Positions 11,343 to 19,786 are shown, numbered from the stretch's first letter. The stretch: DNA of 64,000 nt from an uncultured Nesterenkonia sp. (GCA_946222885.1 CAMIAK010000002.1:210892-274891); one strand, 5' to 3'. Numbers and translations are program-made. The notes: generated by a model from the sequence alone, not told the origin.

Positions 11343-12032
11343 TCAGCTTCTCCTGACGTGGGGGAGGGCGACGACGCCGTCGGGCAGCGGCGGCAGGCCG
11401 GCGAAGGAGCAGACCATATCGGCCCAGGCTTCCAGGTGCGAGCCGAACCGGGTGCCGGTGGGGGTCCAGGAGGCACGCAGCTCGACGTCGTTGCTGGCCT
11501 GCCGGTTCTCCAGGCTTCCGAAGCTCTCGGAGAGGATGCGGGTGGCGGTGCCGCCGGCGTGGCTGTGCTCCACCCCGTGCTGGGCCAGCGAGTCCGAGAG
11601 CCAGGTCCAGGCCACCGAGGCCAGCAGCGGGTCGTTGCCCATCTCCGGCTCCAGCTCCGCCCTGATGTAGATGACCACCCGGAAGCTGCCGCCCCAGGCT
11701 TCCTGACCCTCCGGGTCATGGAGGAGGATGAAGCGCCCGGTGGCCAGCAGCTCGTCCTCGTTCGGGGCCGGCCGGAGCCGGGCCACGGGGTGGCCGGCGG
11801 CGGAGGCGGCCGGGTCGCGGACCTCGGCGCGCAGGGCCACTGCATAGGGTGCGAGCTTGGAAGGCGCGGGGGTCTCTTCGACCAGGGCCTCGCTGCGGGG
11901 CGCGGCACGGCGCAGGTCACCCAGGGCTGCCAGGAAGGATTCCGGAAGCCCTTCGAGGCCGGGGGTGCTGATCTGCGGTCCCCGGCCGGCCGCGTCGCCG
12001 AAGCCGCGGTGGATCGGACCGATTGCTGTCAC
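11343..12032 (-). CDS. DUF3000 family protein
   Basis: A 229-residue protein of unknown function, restricted to actinobacteria and usually found next to the HRDC-type RNase D, as here. Recognisable family segments are FLAALGDLRRAAPR, APYAVALRAEV, EAWGGSFRVVIYIRAE and RLRPAPNEDELLATGRFILLHDP. There is no signal peptide or membrane helix. The GTG start is preceded at six bases by TAGTCT, so the mRNA is probably leaderless. Function is unknown; a link to RNA metabolism is only a guess from context. Confidence 0.88.
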   Translation of the reverse strand: MTAIGPIHRGFGDAAGRGPQISTPGLEGLPESFLAALGDLRRAAPRSEALVEETPAPSKLAPYAVALRAEVRDPAASAAGHPVARLRPAPNEDELLATGRFILLHDPEGQEAWGGSFRVVIYIRAELEPEMGNDPLLASVAWTWLSDSLAQHGVEHSHAGGTATRILSESFGSLENRQASNDVELRASWTPTGTRFGSHLEAWADMVCSFAGLPPLPDGVVALPHVRRS

Positions 12033-12038
12033 GGCTCC

Positions 12039-12044
12039 AGACTA
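12039..12044 (-). promoter_or_regulatory. -10 hexamer TAGTCT of the DUF3000-RNase D operon (leaderless)
   Basis: Read on the minus strand, TAGTCT ends six bases before the GTG start whose first base is 12032. This predicts a leaderless transcript. Confidence 0.5.
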
Positions 12045-12067
12045 GGAACCCTTTCGAGGATGATGTG

Positions 12068-13144
12068 CTAGGCGCGCCGTGCGGCCTGCTCCGCCACAGC
12101 GGCAAGTGTGTCGATCTCCTCATCCGTGGTGGCGAAGGAGCACATGAGCCGCAGCACCGGGTTCCCGCTGGCTGCGGTGTCCCAGACATGGGCCAGATAA
12201 CGGCCCTGCAGGGCCTGGGCCACTGCCGGCGGGACCTCCGGGAAGACCGCATTGACCTCTGTCCGCCGGGCCAGCGTGATGCCCTCGACCCCGGCCAGGC
12301 GCTCCGCGAGCCGCGCGGCCTGGGCATTGGCGTGCTTCGCGTTGCGCCGCCACAGGTCTGTGCCGAAGAGGGCGGTGAGCTGGGCGGAGACGAACCGCTG
12401 CTTGCTGGCCAGCTGCATGGAGTGCTTCCTGATGAACTCCAGCCCCGGCGCACGGTCCGGATCGAGGACGACGACGGCCTCCGCTGCCAGCGCCCCGTTC
12501 TTGGTCCCGCCCAGGCTGAGCACATCCACGCCTAGGTCGGTGGTCAGCTCGCCCAGGGTCGTCCCCAGGGCGGCGGCCGCATTGGCCAGCCGTGAGCCGT
12601 CCATATGCACACCCATCCCGAGGGAGTGCGCCTCCTCGGCCAGCGCCGCTATCTCGGCGGGGGCGTAGAGGGTCCCGAGCTCGGTGGACTGGGTCAGGGT
12701 GACCGCCAGCGGCTGGGCGGCGTGGACGAAGCCCAGCGCTCCGGCCTCGGCACGGATGTCCTCAGCGGTGAGCCTCCCCTCAGGGGCCGGGCGGGGGAGC
12801 AGCTTCAGCCCCAGGCGCTCGGGCGCCCCGCCCTCGTCATTGGCGGCATGGGCCTGCTGGGTGCAGATCGCGGCGCCCCAGCGCGGCAGGAGCGCCTGCA
12901 GGGCCACCACGTTCGCGCCGGTCCCGTTGAACACGGGGTGGATCTCTGCCCGCGGGCCGAAGTGATCCCGGGCGATCTCCCGCAGCTGCGCGGTGACGTC
13001 GTCCGCGCCATAGGGCAGTGCGGCGCCCTCGTTGCAGGCCGCCAGTGCGGCCATGACCTCCGGGGAGGCCCCGGAGACGTTGTCCGAGGCGAAGGAGGCG
13101 TCCAGCAGGGCGTCGGCGGAGGCGCGGCTGCGCCCTCCGCTCAC
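12068..13144 (-). CDS. Low-specificity threonine aldolase / beta-eliminating lyase
   Basis: A 358-residue fold-type I PLP enzyme that cleaves threonine or allo-threonine to glycine and acetaldehyde. The PLP lysine is Lys215 in SLGGTKNG, and Asp182 in HMDGSRLANAA binds the pyridine nitrogen. The N-terminal SFASDNVSGASPEVMAAL and YGADD segments fit the family. It starts with GTG overlapping the msrB stop as GTGA, so the genes form an msrB to aldolase operon. The functional link with methionine sulfoxide repair is not obvious. Confidence 0.93.
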   Translation of the reverse strand: MSGGRSRASADALLDASFASDNVSGASPEVMAALAACNEGAALPYGADDVTAQLREIARDHFGPRAEIHPVFNGTGANVVALQALLPRWGAAICTQQAHAANDEGGAPERLGLKLLPRPAPEGRLTAEDIRAEAGALGFVHAAQPLAVTLTQSTELGTLYAPAEIAALAEEAHSLGMGVHMDGSRLANAAAALGTTLGELTTDLGVDVLSLGGTKNGALAAEAVVVLDPDRAPGLEFIRKHSMQLASKQRFVSAQLTALFGTDLWRRNAKHANAQAARLAERLAGVEGITLARRTEVNAVFPEVPPAVAQALQGRYLAHVWDTAASGNPVLRLMCSFATTDEEIDTLAAVAEQAARRA

Positions 13145-13536
13145 GCGGCGTCCTCCTCGAAGCTCATCGAGATCGAGTTGATGCAGTACCGCTGGTCGGT
13201 GGGGGTGGGGAAGCCCTCCCCGGAGAACACATGGCCCAGGTGGGAGTCGCAGGAGCCGCAGCGCACCTCCACCCGCTCCATTCCCAGACTGGTGTCCTTG
13301 AGGTACTTCACATTCGCGCCCTCGGCCGGCTGATAGAAGCTTGGCCAGCCGCAGCGGGCGTCGAACTTGGCCTCCGAGGTGAAGAGGACCTCTCCGCAGG
13401 CGCGGCAGCGGTAGGTGCCCGCACGCTCATTGTCCCAATGCTCCCCGGTGAAGGGGCGTTCGGTTCCGGCCCGGCGCAGGACCTGGTACTCCTCGGGCGA
13501 GAGCCTCTTCCGCCATTCGGCGTCGCTGATCTCCAT
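13141..13536 (-). CDS. msrB: Peptide-methionine (R)-S-oxide reductase
   Basis: Reduces the R epimer of methionine sulfoxide in proteins. The 131-residue protein has both zinc CxxC pairs (Cys44/Cys47 and Cys93/Cys96), the catalytic Cys118 in QRYCINS, and Cys62 in RCGWPSF as a possible resolving cysteine. It leads a two-gene operon with the aldolase. The -10 TAGAAT (13548-13543 on the minus strand) ends six bases before the ATG and overlaps the -10 of the divergent hydrolase gene. The S-specific partner msrA lies at 24 kb. Confidence 0.97.
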   Translation of the reverse strand: MEISDAEWRKRLSPEEYQVLRRAGTERPFTGEHWDNERAGTYRCRACGEVLFTSEAKFDARCGWPSFYQPAEGANVKYLKDTSLGMERVEVRCGSCDSHLGHVFSGEGFPTPTDQRYCINSISMSFEEDAA

Positions 13537-13541
13537 ACGCG

Positions 13542-13548
13542 TATTCTA
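13542..13548. promoter_or_regulatory. Overlapping divergent -10 hexamers between msrB and the hydrolase gene
   Basis: The seven bases TATTCTA contain TATTCT on the plus strand (13542-13547) and TAGAAT on the minus strand (13548-13543). Each ends exactly six bases before its own start codon (ATG 13554 forward, ATG 13536 reverse). Only 17 bases separate the two start codons. Both mRNAs would be leaderless, and only one polymerase could occupy the site at a time. Confidence 0.65.
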
Positions 13549-13553
13549 CTTCC

Positions 13554-14810
13554 ATGGCTTCGATTCCATTCAGACGGGAAGCACAGGCCGAGGAGACGGC
13601 ACCCACCCCCTGGGTGCGTTCGGTGGTCTCCGGAGCCGGGGCGGGACTGGCCGCCGGGATGGCGCTGACGGCCACGGCCTCGGCCTTCGCCGCCTATCTC
13701 GCCCGGGTCGTGGTGACCCCGGTGCGGGAGGAGAGCGCCGACGTCGAGATCCTCGCCGTCATCCAGGACTCCGAAGGGCTGCAGGTGGTGCTCACCAGCA
13801 CCCCGGAGACCATCGTCCCCGGCACCTACGGACTGCACTTCGACGCCGGGCGCGGCCTGGCCCGCATCGGTGAGGTGACGGCGCTGGAGCCCAAGGAGGG
13901 CACGGTGACCCGCCGGGTGGAGGCGCTGGTGGCCGGGGACCTCCGGGCGGCCCGGCGCGGCTGGATCAGCTCGACCCTGCACCGCACCCCCGCGGAGGCC
14001 GGGTATGAGTGCCATGACGTCACCGTGGAGACCCCCGTGGGGGAGGCCCCGGCCTGGCATGTGCCCGCCGGCGGCTCCGAGGGTCCCCTGGCGGACCGTG
14101 GAGTGTGGGCCATCCTGGTCCACGGCCGGACCGGCACCCGGGTGGAGGGCATCAAGGCGCTGCCGGTGCTGCAGCGGCTCGGCGCGGAGTCCCTGCTGAT
14201 CTCCTACCGCAACGACGGCGAGGCCCCCGCCGCCCCGGACGGCCGCTACGGCCTCGGTATGACTGAATGGGAGGACGTGGAGGCGGCCATCCGCTACGCG
14301 CTCGACCATGGCGCCCAGGACATCCTGCTCTTCGGCTGGTCGATGGGGGCGGCGGTCTGCCTGCAGGCCGCCGACCGCTCCCAGCTGGCGCCTGCGGTGC
14401 GCGGTCAGGTGCTCACCGGCCCGGTCATCGACTGGATCGACGTGCTGGCCCACCAGGCCAAGGTGAACCGGATCCCGGAGTCGGTGGGCCGGATGGCCCG
14501 CTGGCTGATCTCCCATCCCTGGGGTCGCCGGGTCACCGGGCTGGCCTCACCGGTGGACCTGAAGGCGCTGAACTGGATCGACCGGGCAGATCAGCTGCAC
14601 ACCCGGACCCTGCTGCTGCACAGCCAGGACGACGAGGTCGTGCCGCACGGCCCCAGCCGGGACCTCGCGGAGCGGAACGAGCTGGTCAGGTTCGTGCCCT
14701 TCACCCAGGCCCGCCACGTCAAGGAGTGGAACCATGACCCGCAGCGCTGGGAGGAGAGCGTCTACCGCTGGGTGACCGAGCTCTTCGACGGGGCCGAGCC
14801 CGGCGCCTGA
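13554..14810 (+). CDS. Membrane-anchored alpha/beta hydrolase
   Basis: A 418-residue protein with one hydrophobic helix near residues 25-50 (SGAGAGLAAGMALTATASAF), probably a membrane anchor. An extra domain of about 100 residues follows. The alpha/beta hydrolase domain starts near residue 180 (VWAILVHGRTGTRVEGI); the nucleophile is the Ser of GWSMGA near residue 263, the acid the Asp of HSQDDEVV and the base His that of ARHVKEWN. The substrate is unknown. Its 3' end overlaps the convergent gene at 14762 by 49 bp. The promoter overlaps that of msrB. Confidence 0.85.
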   Translation: MASIPFRREAQAEETAPTPWVRSVVSGAGAGLAAGMALTATASAFAAYLARVVVTPVREESADVEILAVIQDSEGLQVVLTSTPETIVPGTYGLHFDAGRGLARIGEVTALEPKEGTVTRRVEALVAGDLRAARRGWISSTLHRTPAEAGYECHDVTVETPVGEAPAWHVPAGGSEGPLADRGVWAILVHGRTGTRVEGIKALPVLQRLGAESLLISYRNDGEAPAAPDGRYGLGMTEWEDVEAAIRYALDHGAQDILLFGWSMGAAVCLQAADRSQLAPAVRGQVLTGPVIDWIDVLAHQAKVNRIPESVGRMARWLISHPWGRRVTGLASPVDLKALNWIDRADQLHTRTLLLHSQDDEVVPHGPSRDLAERNELVRFVPFTQARHVKEWNHDPQRWEESVYRWVTELFDGAEPGA

Positions 14811-15772
14811 GCGATGGCGGGACCCTCTTCCAGGGAGAGGGTCTTCAGCTCCTCGGCCCGCCGGTTGCGCTCCCGGTTCCTGCGGCTGCGCCAGCCGCGC
14901 GGCGGCCGGGCGTGCAGGAGCAGCGCCTGCAGGATGTCGATGAAGACCGGGTCCGGCCCGGCGATCGGCTGCGGGCCGCCGTCGGGCTTGTGGTCGGCCG
15001 AGTGAAGCCAGCACACTGCGCCGCGGCCCGCGGCGCGGTAGGTGACCACCGGGATGGTGACCCGCTCCCCGCCGAACTCGGCCTCGGTGGTGTAGATCGG
15101 GACGACGTCGGGGTTCCAGCGTCCGCGGACGTATTCGCCGTCGTCGAGCACCGGTGCCGGGGGCAGCGCGTGCTGCAGGGGGCCGAAGATGCCTCCCATG
15201 ACCCTCCCGAGCTCGGGGTTGAGCTGGTAGGACACCGGCTCCTTGGTCTGCTGGAAGTCCACGATCTGCCCGCCGGCCAGCTTCTGCAGCTCCTCGTTGC
15301 GGCTGCGCCGGTAGAGGGCGTCATGGCCGAGCACCAGCAGGCCGCCGCGCTGGCTGTAGCGCACCAGCCGGTGCTGGATCTTGCTGCGGATCCGCAGCGA
15401 GGTGCTCAGCGTGGTCACATCGGTCAGCAGCAGGACCACGGAGTGGACCTCCGCCGGGGAGAGCCGGTACTGCAGCAGTCGTTCCGGATTGTGGATGGGC
15501 ACCACGTCGATCCGGTACGGGCCGAGCACATCCCGCAGCGCCTCCCGCATGTTCTCCACCGCGGTGCCGCGGTCGTCACAGTCGGTGTAGACCAGCACGC
15601 GACGCCGGCCCAGCATCCGGCGGACCAGCGAGCTGATGGAGTGGAAGACCAGCAGGATCTTCGGGAAGAGGTCCACCCCCAGCAGGCGCAGCACGAAGAT
15701 CAGCCCGAGGATCAGCACCTCGGTCCATATGCCGGTCAGCAGCTCGCCGGGATCCGGGAGGGAGAGGGTCAC
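14762..15772 (-). CDS. Membrane-anchored protein of unknown function
   Basis: A 336-residue protein. One hydrophobic segment near residues 15-35 (WTEVLILGLIFVLRLLGVDL) probably anchors it. The following soluble part begins with a Rossmann-like strand, RRVLVYTDCDDRGTAVENMR, and includes HSVVLLLTDVTTLSTSLRI and GGLLVLGHDALYRRSRNEEL. It resembles glutamine-amidotransferase-like or ThuA-like folds, but I cannot identify a catalytic triad. The C-terminus is basic and then Glu/Pro-rich. Its GTG overlaps the stop of the glycerophosphodiesterase gene (GTGA), so the two are cotranslated. The function is unrecognised. Confidence 0.75.
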   Translation of the reverse strand: MTLSLPDPGELLTGIWTEVLILGLIFVLRLLGVDLFPKILLVFHSISSLVRRMLGRRRVLVYTDCDDRGTAVENMREALRDVLGPYRIDVVPIHNPERLLQYRLSPAEVHSVVLLLTDVTTLSTSLRIRSKIQHRLVRYSQRGGLLVLGHDALYRRSRNEELQKLAGGQIVDFQQTKEPVSYQLNPELGRVMGGIFGPLQHALPPAPVLDDGEYVRGRWNPDVVPIYTTEAEFGGERVTIPVVTYRAAGRGAVCWLHSADHKPDGGPQPIAGPDPVFIDILQALLLHARPPRGWRSRRNRERNRRAEELKTLSLEEGPAIAQAPGSAPSKSSVTQR

Positions 15773-16497
15773 GGGGTGAACCCTTCGAAGATGATGTTGT
15801 CGCCGATGCTCTCCGCCTTCCGGCGCTGCTCCTGGGTGGTGACGGTCCAGAGCAGCAGGGGCTTGCGGAGCCGGCGCAGCAGCTTCGCGCGCCGGGGGCC
15901 GATGAAGGAGAGCTCATAGGCGATGAAGTGCGGGCGGGATACCACGTTCAGCGCCAGGTTCTGCAGGGCCTTCCTGCTGATCGCGGAGAGGTCCTTCTCA
16001 TTGGAGAAGCTGCCGGAGAGCTGTCCGCGCAGGATCTCCGGGGCGTTCTTCCGGAACCAGCCCACGATGAACGGGTCGAAGGACTGGACGGCGAACTCGC
16101 CGGTGTAGCCCTCCAGGTCCCGGGCGACTGCGGCCGAGCGGGTCTCCTTGGCCTCTCCGGTCTTGATCTCGATCAGCAGCGGGACCCGCCCATCCACGAA
16201 GGCGAGCACCTCGGGGAAGCTCATGATGCGGTGTTCGTCCCCGGCGATGGTCATCGCCGTCAGTTCGGCGAGGCTTCGCTCCCGGACGGGACCGGATGCC
16301 TCGGTGAGGCGCCCCAGGGCGTCGTCGTGGTGGACCACCAGCTGGTCGTCGGCGGTGAGCTGGACGTCCAGCTCGATCGGCAGGCCGGCGTCGATGGCCG
16401 CCTGGAAGGCGGGTTCGGTGTTCTCCGGGATCTCAGAGCCCCGGTGCAGTCCGCGATGGGCGATCGGTCGCTCGGTCAGCCAGGCAGGAGCAGTCAT
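15769..16497 (-). CDS. Glycerophosphodiester phosphodiesterase
   Basis: A 242-residue TIM-barrel GDPD enzyme hydrolysing glycerophosphodiesters to glycerol-3-phosphate. The catalytic segments are IAHRGLHRGSEIPENT, the acidic IELDVQLTADDQLVVHHDD and LLIEIKTGE. No signal peptide is seen, so it should act in the cytoplasm. A TAGGAT hexamer (16511-16506) ends eight bases before the ATG, giving a nearly leaderless mRNA. It lies 28 bp downstream of sufE and overlaps the next gene. Confidence 0.93.
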   Translation of the reverse strand: MTAPAWLTERPIAHRGLHRGSEIPENTEPAFQAAIDAGLPIELDVQLTADDQLVVHHDDALGRLTEASGPVRERSLAELTAMTIAGDEHRIMSFPEVLAFVDGRVPLLIEIKTGEAKETRSAAVARDLEGYTGEFAVQSFDPFIVGWFRKNAPEILRGQLSGSFSNEKDLSAISRKALQNLALNVVSRPHFIAYELSFIGPRRAKLLRRLRKPLLLWTVTTQEQRRKAESIGDNIIFEGFTP

Positions 16498-16525
16498 AGG
16501 AACCGATCCTACCCAAACGGGCCTG

Positions 16526-16981
16526 TCAGCCGTTCTGGGTCTGCTCCAGATGATGGCGGATGTTCTGCTTGACCCGGGAGAGCATCGCGCTCATCCCGCG
16601 CAGCCGCAGGGGAGTGATGGCCTGGGTGAGCCCCAGCCGGTTGGCGACGTCGTCCGGGGTGCCCAGGATCTGCTCGTAGGTCAGGCCGCTGAGCCCCTGG
16701 TGGAGGATGGAGGCGAAGCCGCGGGTGGTGGGGGCCTCCTGCGGGGCGGCGAAGATCAGGCCGGCGGTGCGTGCCGCATCGTCATATTCGAGGCTCAGGA
16801 AGAGCGGGGACTGGCATTCGACCACCTGCTCCATGCTGTCCTGATAGTCATCCCCGTACCCGGGCGGGAGCTCGGGCAGCTCCCGGGAGAACTCCAGCAG
16901 AAGCTCCAGCTTCTGCCGGTCCTCGACGGATCGGAACTCCTCGACGATCTCGGCCAGCGGCTGCGGAAGGTCCTCACTCAT
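16526..16981 (-). CDS. SufE family sulfur-acceptor protein
   Basis: A 151-residue SufE-fold protein that accepts persulfide from a cysteine desulfurase. The acceptor residue is Cys56 in VVECQSPLFLSLE; the family segments ELPELPPGY and IRHHLEQT are present. Actinobacterial sufE is often next to a rhodanese-type sulfurtransferase gene, but none is here. A TAGACT hexamer (16995-16990) ends eight bases before the ATG, suggesting a short or absent leader. Confidence 0.88.
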   Translation of the reverse strand: MSEDLPQPLAEIVEEFRSVEDRQKLELLLEFSRELPELPPGYGDDYQDSMEQVVECQSPLFLSLEYDDAARTAGLIFAAPQEAPTTRGFASILHQGLSGLTYEQILGTPDDVANRLGLTQAITPLRLRGMSAMLSRVKQNIRHHLEQTQNG

Positions 16982-17058
16982 GGGAAGGAAGTCTACCCGC
17001 GCAGACCGTCACGGACCTCAGCCGTCCGGCGCTTGCCAACCGCAGAAACCCCAGTAGA

Positions 17059-17072
17059 GTGACCTGTGTCAC
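17059..17072. promoter_or_regulatory. CRP/GlxR-type site at the acyl-CoA ligase promoter
   Basis: GTGA-N6-TCAC is a perfect match to the core of CRP-family operators. It overlaps the end of a TAGAGT -10-like hexamer (17055-17060), 37 bp before the ligase ATG. This position would favour repression if that hexamer is used. Confidence 0.4.
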
Positions 17073-17108
17073 GTTTGTCATCCATTTCCGGCACCGAAGG
17101 AGTCCGCG

Positions 17109-18716
17109 ATGACCGTCATTCCCAGCCCGCATGCCCCCGTGGAGATTCCCGACCTCACCGTCTACGACCTGCTCTTCGGCAGCCTCACCGAGGAGGACGC
17201 AGCCCGCAGCGCCCTGATCCAGGGTGAGACGGGACGTGCGGTCACCTACGGCGCGCTGAGGCAGAACGTGGATCTCTTCGCCGGGGCCCTGGCGGCCCGG
17301 GGCATCGGGCCGGGCAGCGTGGTGGCCCTCCAGGCGCCCAACGTGCCCGAGTTCGTCACCGCCTTCCACGGGATCCTGCGCTCCGGGGCCACGGCGACCA
17401 CGGTCAACTCCCTCTACACCGCCTCGGAGGTGGCGCGCCAGCTGCAGGCCGCCGGGGCCACCATGATGGTCACCGTCTCCGCCCTGGCCCAGAACGCCGT
17501 GGCCGGCGCGGAGGAGGCCGGGCTGGGCCGGGATTCGATCATCGTCCTGGACGAGGACGGCATCCATCCCTCGCTGCTGACCCTGCTGGGCGAGGGCCGC
17601 CAGGCGCCGGCGGTGGACATCGATCCTGCCGAACATGTGGCGGTCCTGCCCTACTCCTCCGGGACCACCGGGGTGCCCAAGGGCGTGATGCTGACCCATC
17701 GGAACCTGGTGGCCAACGTCCTGCAGCTGGCGCCGCTGCTGCCGCTGGGCCCGGGCGTCCCCTCCCAGGCGGTGCTGCCCTTCTTCCACATCTACGGGCT
17801 GACCGTGCTGATGAACCTCGGCCTGGCGCGGCGCTCGGAGATCGTGACCATGGCCAAGTTCGACCTCGCCGAGTTCCTCCGGATCATCGAGCAGCAGAAG
17901 ATCCAGATCTCCTTCATCGCCCCGCCCATCGCCGTGGCGCTGTCCAAGCATCCGCTGGTGGACGACTTCGACACCTCCAGCCTGGTCTTCGTGGTCTCCG
18001 GGGCGGCACCGCTGGACGAGAACACCGCCTCCGCGGTGAGCACCCGGCTGGGCTGTGAGCTGCGGCAGGGCTTCGGCATGACCGAGCTGGCGCCGGTCTC
18101 CCACTTCGCGCCCTACGGGAGCGAACAGTACCCGCTGGGCTCGGTGGGGGCGCCGGTGCCCAATGCAGAGGCCCGCGTGGTGGATGTGACCACCGGCGAG
18201 GACGTCCCGCTTCCCTCCGAAGGGGCCTCCGAACCGGGAGAGCTCTGGTGTCGCGGCCCGATGGTCATGAAGGGATATCTGAACAACCCGGAGGCCACCG
18301 AGGCCTCACTGACCGAGGACGGCTGGCTGCGCACCGGGGACATCGTCACCTACGACGCCGGCGGCTGGTTCACCGTGGTGGACCGTCTCAAGGAGCTCAT
18401 CAAGTACAAGGGCTACCAGGTGGCCCCCGCGGAGCTGGAGGCGCTGCTGCTCGAGCATGAGGACATCGCTGACGCCGCGGTCGTCGGGGTTCCGGACGAG
18501 GAGGGCGGGGAGGCTCCCAAGGCCTTCGTCGTGGTGCGCCGCGACGCCGGGGGACAGCCCGCGGAGCTCAGCGCCGAGGGGGTCATCTCCTATGTGGCCT
18601 CCCGGGTGGCCCCGCATAAGAAGGTCCGCCACGTGGAGTTCATCGACGAGGTGCCGAAGTCGCGCACCGGGAAGATCCTGCGCCGCGAGCTGAAGGTCCA
18701 GCCCGCCGCGGCCTGA
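17109..18716 (+). CDS. Acyl-CoA synthetase, 4-coumarate-CoA-ligase-like
   Basis: A 535-residue adenylate-forming enzyme that activates a carboxylic acid as its CoA thioester. Motif A3 is YSSGTTGVPKGVM near residue 182, A5 is GFGMTELAPVSH, A7 is WLRTGDI, A8 is VVDRLKELIKYKGYQV, and the A10 lysine lies in PKSRTGKILRR near the C-terminus. The LIKYKGYQVAPAELE segment and PFFHIYGL are typical of plant-like 4CL homologues. The acyl substrate is not identified. AAGGAG eight bases upstream supports ATG 17109. Confidence 0.92.
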   Translation: MTVIPSPHAPVEIPDLTVYDLLFGSLTEEDAARSALIQGETGRAVTYGALRQNVDLFAGALAARGIGPGSVVALQAPNVPEFVTAFHGILRSGATATTVNSLYTASEVARQLQAAGATMMVTVSALAQNAVAGAEEAGLGRDSIIVLDEDGIHPSLLTLLGEGRQAPAVDIDPAEHVAVLPYSSGTTGVPKGVMLTHRNLVANVLQLAPLLPLGPGVPSQAVLPFFHIYGLTVLMNLGLARRSEIVTMAKFDLAEFLRIIEQQKIQISFIAPPIAVALSKHPLVDDFDTSSLVFVVSGAAPLDENTASAVSTRLGCELRQGFGMTELAPVSHFAPYGSEQYPLGSVGAPVPNAEARVVDVTTGEDVPLPSEGASEPGELWCRGPMVMKGYLNNPEATEASLTEDGWLRTGDIVTYDAGGWFTVVDRLKELIKYKGYQVAPAELEALLLEHEDIADAAVVGVPDEEGGEAPKAFVVVRRDAGGQPAELSAEGVISYVASRVAPHKKVRHVEFIDEVPKSRTGKILRRELKVQPAAA

Positions 18717-18733
18717 GCCGGGGAGCGGTCCGG

Positions 18734-19786
18734 TCAGAGGGCCTTCTCGCCCATCTGGCCGGACCTCGCCAGGGCGGTCAGGCGCGAGACTGCGCGGTGG
18801 TACTTCTTCATATAGCCCCCGGACATCATCTCCTCGGTGAAGAGCCGGTCGAAGGATTCGCCGGAGGCGATGATCGCCACGTCCTGGTCATAGAGCCGGT
18901 CGGCCAGCACCACGAACCGCAGCGCCAGGGACTGGGCCTCGATGGTCTCCACGTCTTTGAGCACCAGGACGTCCACCCCGGCGATCATCTGCCGGTAGCG
19001 GCTGGGGTGGACCTGGGAGAGGTGCTCGGTGAGGGCGCCGAAGTCGTCCACCACGACCTCCTTGCCGGAGAAGCGCTCGGCGGCGAAGTCCTCCAGCTGG
19101 TCGGTGGACAGCGGCGGCGGGGCCTCGGGCAGGCCGCGGTGGCGGTAGTCCTCGCCGTCGACCCGGATGACCTTGAACTGGTCGGCCAGCACCTGGATCT
19201 CACGCTTGAAGTCGCTGGCGGCGAAGCGCCCCTCCCCGAGGGAGCCGGGCAGCGTGTTGGAGGTCGCGGCGAGCTTCACCCCGGCGTCGGAGAGCTCGCG
19301 CAGCAGCCGTGACATCAGGGTGGTGTCCCCGGCGTCGTCGAGCTCGAACTCATCGATGCAGACCAGCGAGTAGTCGCTGAGCACCTCCACGGTCTTGCGG
19401 AATGTCAGGGCGCCCACCAGGTTGGTGTACTCCACGAAGGTGCCGAAGGCCCGCTTTCCCTCCACCGAGTGATAGAGCGAGGCCAGCAGGTGGGTCTTGC
19501 CCACGCCGAAGCCGCCGTCGAGGTAGATGCCGCTGGCCCCGGCAGCCTCCTGCCCACCTCCGAAGAGCCGGCTGAGGAAGCCTCCGCCGGCGCGCTTCCT
19601 GCCCACGGTGGCGGAGAAGCTGCGCAGAGCCTCCACCGCCTCCGCCTGGGAGGGATGCCCGGGGTCCGGGATGTAGGAGTCGAAGGAGACCTCGGAGAAG
19701 CGGAAGGAGGGCTTCAGCCCTGCCAGGAGATCATCGACGGAGACCTGGGGTGTGCGCTCGCTCAGAGGTGCTGCGGTGGAAAGCAT
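18734..19786 (-). CDS. zapE: AFG1/ZapE-type AAA+ ATPase
   Basis: A P-loop ATPase of about 350 residues of the AFG1/ZapE family, linked to cell division in enterobacteria. Walker A is DGGFGVGKTHLL, Walker B is VCIDEFELDD, and the family segments SYIPDPGHPSQAEAV and RYRQMI are present. The frame is open to 19819, but ATG 19786 is preferred because TAGAGT (19799-19794 on the minus strand) ends seven bases before it. A PHO-type direct repeat lies just upstream between this gene and ppk2. Confidence 0.9.
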   Translation of the reverse strand: MLSTAAPLSERTPQVSVDDLLAGLKPSFRFSEVSFDSYIPDPGHPSQAEAVEALRSFSATVGRKRAGGGFLSRLFGGGQEAAGASGIYLDGGFGVGKTHLLASLYHSVEGKRAFGTFVEYTNLVGALTFRKTVEVLSDYSLVCIDEFELDDAGDTTLMSRLLRELSDAGVKLAATSNTLPGSLGEGRFAASDFKREIQVLADQFKVIRVDGEDYRHRGLPEAPPPLSTDQLEDFAAERFSGKEVVVDDFGALTEHLSQVHPSRYRQMIAGVDVLVLKDVETIEAQSLALRFVVLADRLYDQDVAIIASGESFDRLFTEEMMSGGYMKKYHRAVSRLTALARSGQMGEKAL

